In this document: piece after piece, positions 6,239 to 11,974 of the stretch | Position numbering within the stretch: position 1 is the first letter of the stretch | How the letters are laid out: each line of letters begins with the position of its first letter | Assembly: GCA_035259145.1 (NCBI GenBank) | Contig: DATFWQ010000193.1 | Span: 1-11,974, forward strand | DNA: 11,974 bases | DNA from: CF-161 sp035259145 | Lineage (GTDB): Bacteria > Chloroflexota > Dormibacteria > Dormibacterales > Dormibacteraceae | Direction: 5' to 3' | Position numbers and translations under genes: made by a program | Notes under the pieces: model-generated | What the model was told of the DNA's origin: nothing | Seen by the model: only the letters and a program-made list of their open reading frames with translations | Databases searched by the model: none

Positions 6239-6399
6239 ATGTGCCTGGATCCTCCTGCATATACGTGGCGGGTAGGCCCGGCTTCGCCGGGCCGAATGAG
6301 TTGTTTTGTAGGCTCTCAAACGTCGCCCGCAGGGAGGGGGTCAGGAGGGGGAACCCTGGTTCCCCCTGCATCAAACCGCAGGCGAGGACGTACTAGATG
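6216..6399 (+). repeat. Direct repeat flanking a 132-base insert at the frdA-frdB junction
   Basis: Bases 6216-6241 and 6374-6399 are 26-base direct repeats with 24 matches, running from AACCGCAGGCGAGG through the stop and the following ATG. The first copy ends frdA; the second encodes the same PQARTY-stop and leads straight into the frdB start. The two differences are silent (TAT/TAC and TAA/TAG). Between them lie 132 bases (6242-6373) unrelated to coding sequence. The simplest reading is that frdA and frdB once abutted and an insertion or duplication copied the junction. Within the insert, 6244-6260 and 6355-6371 are a second imperfect direct repeat (15 of 17). Confidence 0.85.
6242..6373 (+). 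other. Hairpin-rich non-coding insert between frdA and frdB
   Basis: The 132-base insert contains two strong inverted repeats. GGCCCGGC-TTC-GCCGGGCC (6275-6293) has an 8-bp stem. AGGGGGAACC-CT-GGTTCCCCCT (6346-6367) has a near-perfect 10-bp stem and lies 29 bases before the frdB ATG. No long ORF or transposase is present. It could be a miniature mobile or REP-like element, or an mRNA-stabilising structure that changes the frdA:frdB ratio. No U-run follows either hairpin, so intrinsic termination is not supported. Confidence 0.6.
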
Positions 6400-7128
6400 A
6401 CGCACGAGACGATCACGCTGTCCGTGACCCGCTTCGACCCCGGCCAGGACAGCAGGCCGCGCCTCCAGGGCTATGAAGTGCCTTATCGGGACGACTGGGT
6501 GGTCCTGGACGCCCTGAACTGGATCAAGTCTCACCTGGACGGCAGCGTCAACTACCGCTGGTCCTGCCGGATGGGTATCTGCGGCAGCTGCGGCATGAAC
6601 GTGAACGGGCAGCCTAAGCTCGGCTGCTCGGCTTTTCTCCGCGATTACCTGCCTGGGCCGGTTGTGGTCGAGCCGATGGCGAACTTCCCGATCGTCCGCG
6701 ACCTGGTCGTCGACATCAGCAGCTTCCTGGACAAGCTTCGCTGGGTGAAGCCGTGGATCATCCGCGACGAAACCGCCGTCGGTCCCGGCGAGCACCGCCA
6801 GACGCCGGCCCAGATCGATCAGTACCGGCAGTTCAGCATGTGCATCAACTGCATGCTCTGCTACTCGGCGTGCCCGGTGATCCCGATCGAGCCAGAGTTC
6901 GTAGGGCCGGCGGCGATCGCCCTGGCGCGGCGCTACCAGCTCGACTCCCGCGACCGTGCCGGCCAGGAGCGGCTGGGAACCCTCACCGGGTCGGATGCGA
7001 TCTGGGACTGCAGCTTCGTCGGCGAGTGTTCAGCCGTGTGTCCCAAGGGCGTCGACCCGGCCAAGGCCATCCAGCAGACCAAGTTCGAGAGCACGCTCGG
7101 CATGATGATGCCCTGGGGCGGTCGATGA
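6397..7128 (+). CDS. frdB: Fumarate reductase iron-sulfur subunit
   Basis: This 243-residue subunit passes electrons from quinol to the FrdA flavin through three clusters. The N-terminal ferredoxin domain holds the [2Fe-2S] ligands Cys57, Cys62, Cys65 and Cys77 (SCRMGICGSCG). The C-terminal domain has Cys149, Cys152 and Cys155 (CINCMLC) plus Cys215 for [4Fe-4S], and Cys159, Cys205 and Cys211 for [3Fe-4S]. The order of these motifs and the spacing match E. coli FrdB almost residue for residue, and Lys229 in QQTKFES matches the quinone-site lysine there. The ATG is preceded by GCGAGGA, which belongs to the duplicated copy of the frdA end. The stop overlaps the frdC start by four bases (ATGA). 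Length and motifs are complete. Confidence 0.96.
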   Translation: MTHETITLSVTRFDPGQDSRPRLQGYEVPYRDDWVVLDALNWIKSHLDGSVNYRWSCRMGICGSCGMNVNGQPKLGCSAFLRDYLPGPVVVEPMANFPIVRDLVVDISSFLDKLRWVKPWIIRDETAVGPGEHRQTPAQIDQYRQFSMCINCMLCYSACPVIPIEPEFVGPAAIALARRYQLDSRDRAGQERLGTLTGSDAIWDCSFVGECSAVCPKGVDPAKAIQQTKFESTLGMMMPWGGR

Positions 7129-7613
7129 GCCCGACGAGCTCCCGCGATGCCAGCCAGCCGCGGCTCGACGGGGAAGCCCGTGCGACAGCCCCAGACCGTG
7201 TCTCGGCGCAGATGCCGGCCCGCACTGGAGAGCCGGCGATCGCCTATCCGGTCAAACAGCCGTTCACGTGGTGGACGCGGCGCCGTGGCTATCTGCTATA
7301 CATGCTCCGCGAGTTCACCGCCGTCGGCATCGCGGCCTGGATGCTCCTTTTCCTCGTCCAGCTGGCGCGGATACGCCAGGGTGCAGCAGGATACCAGCCG
7401 CTCGGTGGGCCGCTGTTCGTCGCGATCAGCGTCGTGTGCCTGGCTCTTGCTCTGTGGCACAGCTACACCTTCCTGAGCCTGGCGGGACTGTTCATGCGGA
7501 TACCACTCGGCGATCGGACCGTGCCGGCGCGCCTTATCGCGCGGGCGATGTTCGGAGCTCTGGCGGTAGTCACAGTGGCGATCGCGGGCATGCTGATCTG
7601 GGGGGGCGCATGA
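7125..7613 (+). CDS. frdC: Fumarate reductase membrane anchor subunit C
   Basis: One of two membrane anchors that bind menaquinol and hold FrdAB at the membrane. From the ATG overlapping frdB it has 162 residues. The core PFTWWTRR followed by YLLYMLREFTAVG (about 46-68) matches the N-terminus of E. coli FrdC, with Arg62-Glu63 equal to the quinone-site Arg-Glu pair. Three helices follow: about 65-83, 97-119 and 140-160. WHSYTF (111-116) keeps the His of the second helix (His112). Before this core there is a 40-residue polar N-terminal extension absent from E. coli FrdC (about 131 residues). An internal ATG at 7212 would shorten it, but the ATGA overlap favours the first start. The stop overlaps frdD by four bases. 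There is no heme-ligand pattern, as expected for this class. Confidence 0.92.
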   Translation: MSPTSSRDASQPRLDGEARATAPDRVSAQMPARTGEPAIAYPVKQPFTWWTRRRGYLLYMLREFTAVGIAAWMLLFLVQLARIRQGAAGYQPLGGPLFVAISVVCLALALWHSYTFLSLAGLFMRIPLGDRTVPARLIARAMFGALAVVTVAIAGMLIWGGA

Positions 7614-8008
7614 CGACTCACGATTCGACAGGCAGCCGCGCACGCCATGTCCCCCGGAAGGGACCAAATCGGGTGCTGGGTCTCATCTGGGCCGGCTTCG
7701 CGACCGCCGCGGTGGTCGGTGCTTTCATCGTTCCTGCCCACATCCTGATCCAGGGCGTGCTGGGCCCGCTCGGAGTGCCGTCCTTCGATCGCCATTACGG
7801 CACGTTCGCGCGAGCTCTCTCCAATCCGCTGGTCAAGCTCTACCTGCTGGTGCTCTTTGCTTGCAGTTTCTACATGCTGGCTTTTCGAGTCTGGTACGTG
7901 GTCCGCGAGCTCGGGGTTCCCAGCAAGCTCGGCGTCGGGTTGGTCTCTTTTGGCCTCAGTGCGGTTGGCCTGATTATTGCGGGCTACCTGCTCTTCACCG
8001 GCCCGTAG
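7610..8008 (+). CDS. frdD: Fumarate reductase membrane anchor subunit D
   Basis: The second anchor subunit, 132 residues, with helices at about 22-50, 73-97 and 107-130. VLGLIWAGF, then VPAHILIQGVLGPLG (41-55), matches the N-terminal helix of E. coli FrdD, which supports the name despite weak conservation elsewhere. In E. coli and, from memory, Mycobacterium FrdD, the second helix ends with a His-Arg pair near the quinol site. Here that stretch reads FYMLAFRVWYVVREL (87-101), so the His is Phe92 while the Arg is kept. The start ATG overlaps the frdC stop by four bases, so the frdBCD genes are translationally coupled. A 12-base gap separates it from the next gene. Confidence 0.9.
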   Translation: MTTHDSTGSRARHVPRKGPNRVLGLIWAGFATAAVVGAFIVPAHILIQGVLGPLGVPSFDRHYGTFARALSNPLVKLYLLVLFACSFYMLAFRVWYVVRELGVPSKLGVGLVSFGLSAVGLIIAGYLLFTGP

Positions 8009-8020
8009 ACTTGCTCGTTC

Positions 8021-8287
8021 ATGCTTGTGATCTTCCGCACCCGTGGGGACGACTGGGCCAGGTTCCGCAGCACATTGCGCGAGAACGCGCAGGGGATCAA
8101 GGACATGGGCTGCTCGCGCATCGAGGCGTACCGCAATCGGAAGCACCCCGATGAGTGGGTGATGCTGCAGTACTGGCCGGACAAGCCGACTTTCGACGAG
8201 TTCGCAAAGGAGAAGGGACCGGCCCTCGACCGGCTTGCTGGTGTGCGGTGGACGGACGTCTCGACCTGGTTGGAGAGCGCTCTGTAA
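8021..8287 (+). CDS. Small ABM-like (ferredoxin-like fold) protein, function unknown
   Basis: An 88-residue cytosolic protein with no signal or membrane segment. The pattern, an N-terminal strand (MLVIFRT), a helix, CSRIEAYRNR, DEWVMLQYWPDKPTFDEFAKEKG and a C-terminal VRWTDVSTWL, is that of the antibiotic-biosynthesis-monooxygenase/dimeric alpha-beta barrel group. Most members of that group are small heme-, quinone- or flavin-related enzymes or orphan proteins. Assignment is by pattern only and the reaction is unknown. It starts 12 bases after frdD and ends 31 bases before menC, on the same strand, so it probably shares their transcript and may act in quinone metabolism. The ATG has no clear Shine-Dalgarno. 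Confidence 0.75.
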   Translation: MLVIFRTRGDDWARFRSTLRENAQGIKDMGCSRIEAYRNRKHPDEWVMLQYWPDKPTFDEFAKEKGPALDRLAGVRWTDVSTWLESAL

Positions 8288-8318
8288 GCCGGCGACCGTT
8301 CGATCCACGACAGTCGAG

Positions 8319-9449
8319 ATGAAACTGCAGGCGGTCGAGCTACGGCGGATCGAGATGCCGCTGGTGGCCCCCTTCCGGACCTCGTTTGGAACGGAGGTCA
8401 CGCGTGACATCCTGCTCCTCAAAGCAGTTACCGACGAAGGCGAGGGCTGGGGCGAGTGCTCTGCTCCAGGTGAGCCGCTCTACTCCCCGGAATACGTTGA
8501 TGGCTGCGACCACGTCCTTCGCGAGCACCTGCTGCCGCGCCTCTTCGAGGCGCCGGAGCTCGACGCCGCTCGGGTAGCCGAGATCCTCCGGCCCGTTCAG
8601 GGCCATCGCATGGCCAAGGCAGCCATCGAGATGGCGGTGCTGGACGCCGAGCTGCGCTCACGCCGGGAGCCGCTGGTGAGGCATCTGGGAGGGGTCTTCG
8701 ACGCCGTCGAGTGCGGAGTCTCGGTCGGCATTCAGGACGGCATCGATCAGCTGCTCGAAGCTGTAGAGGCGTACCTTGCGGACGGTTACAGGAGAGTCAA
8801 GCTCAAGATCGAGCCAGGTTGGGACGTCGAACCTGTTCGCGCTGTTCGCGCGCGCTTCCACGACGTCCCGCTGCAGGTCGACGCCAACGCGGCGTACACA
8901 CTGGCCGATGCGCGGCATCTGGCGCGGCTGGACGAGTTCGACCTTCTCCTTATCGAGCAACCCCTGCCCGCGGAGCAGGTCCGCGCCCACGCCGAGCTCG
9001 CGTCACAGCTCGCTACGCCGATCTGCCTCGACGAGTCGATCGTCTCGGCCCAGTCCGCAGCCGACGCGATCGCGATAGGCGCCTGCTCCGTCGTCAACAT
9101 AAAGCCGTCGCGGGCCGGCGGCTATCTCGAAGCCCGCCGGATCCATGACGTCTGCCTGGCTCACGGCGTTCCCGTGTGGTGCGGCGGCATGATGGAGACC
9201 GGCCTTGGCAGGGCGGGCAACGTCGCCCTCGCCGCCTTGCCCGGGTTCACCTTGCCCGGCGACATCTCCGCTTCGGATCGCTATTACCGACGGGACATCA
9301 CCGACCCCTTTGTCCTGCACGAGGGGCGGCTGCGTGTGCCGGCGGACCCTGGGCTTGGCGTCACCATAGACGAAGGCGTACTTCGGGAGGTCACCACATC
9401 CGTCGACCTCGTCAATCGACGCGAAGGAATGCGGCGCGTCCGCCTTTAA
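8319..9449 (+). CDS. menC: o-Succinylbenzoate synthase (enolase superfamily, NSAR/OSBS type)
   Basis: This enzyme dehydrates SHCHC to o-succinylbenzoate in menaquinone biosynthesis. The 376-residue protein has an N-terminal capping domain (LRRIEMPLVAPFRTSFG, 8-24) and a TIM barrel. The general acid-base lysines are Lys161 and Lys163 in VKLKIEPG, and Lys262 in NIKPSRAGG. Metal ligands are Asp188 (QVDAN), Glu213 (LIEQPL) and Asp238 (CLDES). CGGMMETGLGRAGNVALA and LPGDISASDRYY are typical of the actinobacterial NSAR/OSBS branch, whose members may also racemise N-succinylamino acids. The start ATG is chosen because the family begins with MKL...ELRR; the frame is open further upstream, but that stretch overlaps the ABM-like gene. 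Position behind frdABCD fits supply of menaquinone to the reductase. Confidence 0.93.
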   Translation: MKLQAVELRRIEMPLVAPFRTSFGTEVTRDILLLKAVTDEGEGWGECSAPGEPLYSPEYVDGCDHVLREHLLPRLFEAPELDAARVAEILRPVQGHRMAKAAIEMAVLDAELRSRREPLVRHLGGVFDAVECGVSVGIQDGIDQLLEAVEAYLADGYRRVKLKIEPGWDVEPVRAVRARFHDVPLQVDANAAYTLADARHLARLDEFDLLLIEQPLPAEQVRAHAELASQLATPICLDESIVSAQSAADAIAIGACSVVNIKPSRAGGYLEARRIHDVCLAHGVPVWCGGMMETGLGRAGNVALAALPGFTLPGDISASDRYYRRDITDPFVLHEGRLRVPADPGLGVTIDEGVLREVTTSVDLVNRREGMRRVRL

Positions 9450-9459
9450 TCTGTGAGGC

Positions 9460-11250
9460 ATGGCGCGCACTCTGATCGAGCCCGTAGACCAACTCCCCTT
9501 CGGCAGCCTCGAGAAGTCCCGTCGCTACGACAGCGACCGCTACACAGGAGCCGTAGGCCTCAACTGGTACCGCTCCGACCCGACGCTGCAGTTCCTCATG
9601 CGAATGCATCTGAGCCCCGAGGGTCTGGCCTGGGCGGAGCCTCATCTGGACCAGGTGGGCGCTCTCATGGGGGGTCCCATCGCCGCACGTGCGGAGGAAA
9701 CAGACCGGAATCCGCCCCGCCTCGAGCGGTATGACCGCTGGGGACACGACATCAGCCGAGTGGTGATGCCGCCAACCTTCGAGGCCTCGAAGCGAGACTT
9801 GCTGGCCAACAGCTTTTCGTCGCCTCGATTCCAGCGCGAGGCGCGCGCGGCCGGCGCAGATCCGCGGCTTCTGGCGGCGGCGTGGAGCTACATGCTCGAC
9901 CAGGCAGAGATAGGCATGGCGTGCGCCCTAGGCACCGGGGGAGACATGGTCGCCCGCCTGGTTGACGAGTTTGCACCGGAGGACGTCAAGGCCCGCGTGC
10001 GCGGCCTGATGAGCGACGGGGACATGAGCGGCGAAACCGCCCAGCTGCTGACCGAGCGGACGGGTGGGTCCGACCTGGCCGCGATGGAGACCACTGCCAC
10101 GCTCGACGGAGACACCTGGCGGCTGAACGGGTTCAAGTGGTTCGCCTCCAACGCCAACGGGGCGGCGTTCGTGGTGCTTGCCAAGCCGGAGGGGGCTCCA
10201 GATGCGGGGAGAGGGATAGCTCCATTCCTTGTCCTATGGGAGCGGCGGAACGGCAGCCGCAACGGCATCCGCATTCGCCGGTTGAAGGACAAGCTGGGCA
10301 CCAGGGCGGTTGCCTCGGCAGAGGTCGAGCTCGTCGACGCAGAGGCATTCATGCTGGCACCCTCCGCGCACCGCTCCGGCAGGGCGACCGCTCCGGACGG
10401 ACATGGCCTGGGCCGGATGATGGAGATGACCAACGGCGCCAGGCTCGGCACGGCCATGATGGGCCTTGGCTGCGCCCGGCGCGCCCTGGTGGAGGCGCTG
10501 TGCTATGCGCGCGCGAGGGAGGCGTTCGGGGCACCGCTCATCGACCAGCCGCTGGCCCGCCGCAAACTGGCAGAGCTTATCGTGGAGGTGGAGGCCGCAC
10601 AGGCCCTCGTGTTCGACGCTTACGTCGGGCGCCGGCTTCGCCTGGGTGCGCCGCTGGTCAAGCTACGCGCCGCTCGTCTGGGAATCACCGCGGCCACCGA
10701 CGCCATCGAGATGCACGGCGGCAACGGCTACACCGAGCACTGGCCGGTCGCAAGGATCCTGCGCGACGCGCAGGTCAACACGGTGTGGGAGGGGCCGGAC
10801 AACATCCTCTGCCTCGACGTGCGGCGCGCCATCGTGCGCGAGTCGGCGCACCTGGCATTCCTCGAGCGCCTGCGCGGTGCGGTCGCCCGGGCGCCATCAG
10901 GGGACGAGCCCACGGTCACCCTCGTCCGGGAACGGCTGGGCGACCTGGAAGACGCCATCGATCGGTGGGGCCGGCTCGAGGCAAGGGTGGCCGAGGCTCG
11001 ACTCTACCCGCTTGCGCAGCTCATGGTCGACGTCTATTCCGCTGCGCTGCTCGTGGAGCAGGCCGGTCTGGAGCGGGAACGGACGCCGTCCGGCCGAAAG
11101 GGCCTCGTCGCGCGACTGTACGCGCGCTGGCACCTGGGGGAGGCGGGCCGTCTCCGGGGGATCGAGGCGCCGGCCGAAGACCTGGAGCGCTTCGATGAGC
11201 TGGCCGAAGGCGCTTTCGTCGATGGGAGGCTGCAGCCCCTGGCTGTCTGA
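9460..11250 (+). CDS. AidB-like acyl-CoA dehydrogenase family protein
   Basis: A 596-residue flavoprotein of the acyl-CoA dehydrogenase superfamily, AidB branch. Matches to E. coli AidB are NPPRLERYD (84-92), TERTGGSDL (198-206, FAD contact), GFKWFAS (224-230), RLKDKLGTR (274-282) and the C-terminal ARILRDAQVNTVWEG (431-445), where Glu444 is the catalytic-base position. AidB-type proteins bind FAD and DNA and are induced by alkylation stress in E. coli; others in the branch act on unidentified acyl-CoA or amines, so the substrate is unknown. It is about 50 residues longer than E. coli AidB, mostly at the termini. It starts ten bases after menC, with only a weak GAGG near the ATG, and is the last gene of the run. 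Its 3' end faces sdhB. Confidence 0.88.
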   Translation: MARTLIEPVDQLPFGSLEKSRRYDSDRYTGAVGLNWYRSDPTLQFLMRMHLSPEGLAWAEPHLDQVGALMGGPIAARAEETDRNPPRLERYDRWGHDISRVVMPPTFEASKRDLLANSFSSPRFQREARAAGADPRLLAAAWSYMLDQAEIGMACALGTGGDMVARLVDEFAPEDVKARVRGLMSDGDMSGETAQLLTERTGGSDLAAMETTATLDGDTWRLNGFKWFASNANGAAFVVLAKPEGAPDAGRGIAPFLVLWERRNGSRNGIRIRRLKDKLGTRAVASAEVELVDAEAFMLAPSAHRSGRATAPDGHGLGRMMEMTNGARLGTAMMGLGCARRALVEALCYARAREAFGAPLIDQPLARRKLAELIVEVEAAQALVFDAYVGRRLRLGAPLVKLRAARLGITAATDAIEMHGGNGYTEHWPVARILRDAQVNTVWEGPDNILCLDVRRAIVRESAHLAFLERLRGAVARAPSGDEPTVTLVRERLGDLEDAIDRWGRLEARVAEARLYPLAQLMVDVYSAALLVEQAGLERERTPSGRKGLVARLYARWHLGEAGRLRGIEAPAEDLERFDELAEGAFVDGRLQPLAV

Positions 11251-11268
11251 CGCTTCGGGCCGCCGCAC

Positions 11269-11974
11269 CTACCGTCCGCGCACCTTGCGCGCAGCCCACT
11301 GGATGGGGTCGAAGTAGAGGTCGTCCATCCGCTCCTTCAGCGGAATGATGCCGTTGTCGGTGATCTTGATGTGCTCGGGGCAGACCTCGGTGCAGCACTT
11401 GGTGATGTTGCACATGCCGGCTCCGGCCTCACCTTTGACCAGCGCTCGCCGGTCAAGCGAGTCCTTGGGGTGCATCTCCAGGCTCGCGATCCGGATCATG
11501 AACCGAGGCCCGTAGAAGGCGTCCTTGCGGTCGTGATTGCGGAGGACGTGGCAGACGTCCTGGCAGAGGAAGCACTCGATGCACTTGCGGAACTCGATGA
11601 TGCGGTCGACGTCCTCCTGCTGCATGCGCCACGCTTCGGCGTCGTTCATGTCGGCCTCGCTGGGCGTGAACGCCGGGATCCTCTTGTTGACCTCGTAGTT
11701 CCAGCTGACGTCGGTGACCAGGTCGCGGATCACCGGGAACGTACGCATGGGGCGAACGCTCAACTCCGTCCCGTAGTCGGAAACCGGGCTCTTGCACATC
11801 AGGCGCGGAAAGCCGTCGATCTCGGCCGAGCACGAGCCGCACTTGGCGGCCTTGCAGTTCCAGCGGACCGCAAGGTCGGGCGCTGCGTTGGCCTGGATCC
11901 AGAGCACCGCATCCAGCACGACCATGCCCTCCCGAACCGGGACCCGGTAGGTCACCATCTCACCGCCACCGGCG
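11269..11974 (-). CDS. sdhB: Succinate dehydrogenase iron-sulfur subunit, 5' end cut by window edge
   Basis: The minus-strand frame is open to the right edge. Comparison with mycobacterial Sdh1 SdhB (Rv0247c) shows that the Met at 11958 is internal (GGGEMVTYRVPV matches a region well inside the protein), so the true start lies outside. It passes electrons from the SdhA flavin to quinone. Counting from that Met, [2Fe-2S] ligands are Cys35, Cys40, Cys43 and Cys55 (WNCKAAKCGSCSAEI); [4Fe-4S] ligands are Cys126, Cys129, Cys132 (CIECFLC) and Cys193; [3Fe-4S] ligands are Cys136, Cys183 and Cys189. CNITKCCTEVCPEHIKI and the ending ERMDDLYFDPIQW are typical of this branch, and distinct from FrdB at 6397. 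As in mycobacteria it is probably the last gene of its operon. It converges on the AidB-like gene with 18 bases between. Confidence 0.94.
   Translation of the reverse strand, partial: AGGGEMVTYRVPVREGMVVLDAVLWIQANAAPDLAVRWNCKAAKCGSCSAEIDGFPRLMCKSPVSDYGTELSVRPMRTFPVIRDLVTDVSWNYEVNKRIPAFTPSEADMNDAEAWRMQQEDVDRIIEFRKCIECFLCQDVCHVLRNHDRKDAFYGPRFMIRIASLEMHPKDSLDRRALVKGEAGAGMCNITKCCTEVCPEHIKITDNGIIPLKERMDDLYFDPIQWAARKVRGR

Noticed and set aside
6346..6367. Intrinsic terminator between frdA and frdB
   Set aside because: The stem is strong, but it is followed by GCATCAAACC, not a U-run, and it would cut a single enzyme operon.
8235..8318. Upstream extension of menC to 8235
   Set aside because: The extra 28 residues overlap the ABM-like gene and do not resemble the family N-terminus, which begins with MKLQAVELRR.
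7463..8422. 319-codon minus-strand ORF
   Set aside because: Antisense to frdC, frdD and the ABM-like gene, all with clear family matches; no motif in its own translation.
10137..11198. 353-codon plus-strand ORF
   Set aside because: It is an out-of-frame shadow of the AidB-like gene, with Arg/Gly-rich translation.

Overview
The window is high-GC DNA, most likely from an uncultured or poorly sampled actinobacterium. This rests on gene content and recalled sequence resemblance, not on a marker gene. The iron-sulfur subunit at the right edge closely resembles the mycobacterial Sdh1 SdhB type. The frdABCD order matches that known from Mycobacterium and E. coli, and the menC product is of the NSAR/OSBS type common in Actinomycetota. 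GTG and TTG starts are frequent, genes are tightly packed, and no RNA gene, CRISPR array or transposase is visible.

Left part (1-2806): on the minus strand lie a MarR-type regulator, split by a one-base frameshift, and the start of a DHA2 drug-efflux-type MFS transporter that overlaps the regulator's end. Divergent from them, on the plus strand, are two overlapping genes for pseudouridine breakdown: a PfkB-family sugar kinase (probable pseudouridine kinase) and pseudouridine-5'-phosphate glycosidase (psuG).

Middle part (2807-4522): a 279-base spacer holds a doubtful small ORF and a hairpin. It is followed by a MazG-like NTP pyrophosphohydrolase whose stop region is duplicated in tandem (26-bp unit). 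Next comes a membrane-anchored GT51 peptidoglycan glycosyltransferase that appears to lack the second conserved glutamate. A 162-base leader with a strong hairpin precedes frdA.

Right part (4523-11250): one plus-strand run encodes a complete quinol:fumarate reductase (frdA, frdB, frdC, frdD), a small ABM-like protein, o-succinylbenzoate synthase (menC) and an AidB-like acyl-CoA dehydrogenase. menC makes a precursor of menaquinone, the expected electron donor of the reductase, so enzyme and quinone supply are encoded together. The frdA-frdB junction carries a 158-base-period duplication around a 132-base hairpin-rich insert. Convergent to this run, and separated by only 18 bases, is the 3' part of an sdhB gene for a second, mycobacterial Sdh1-like complex II, whose other subunits presumably lie beyond the right edge.

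No clearly unprecedented multi-gene system is visible. The points most worth a second look are the insert between frdA and frdB, the frd-menC gene cluster beside a second complex II, residue losses in the GT51 enzyme and FrdD, and the marR frameshift.
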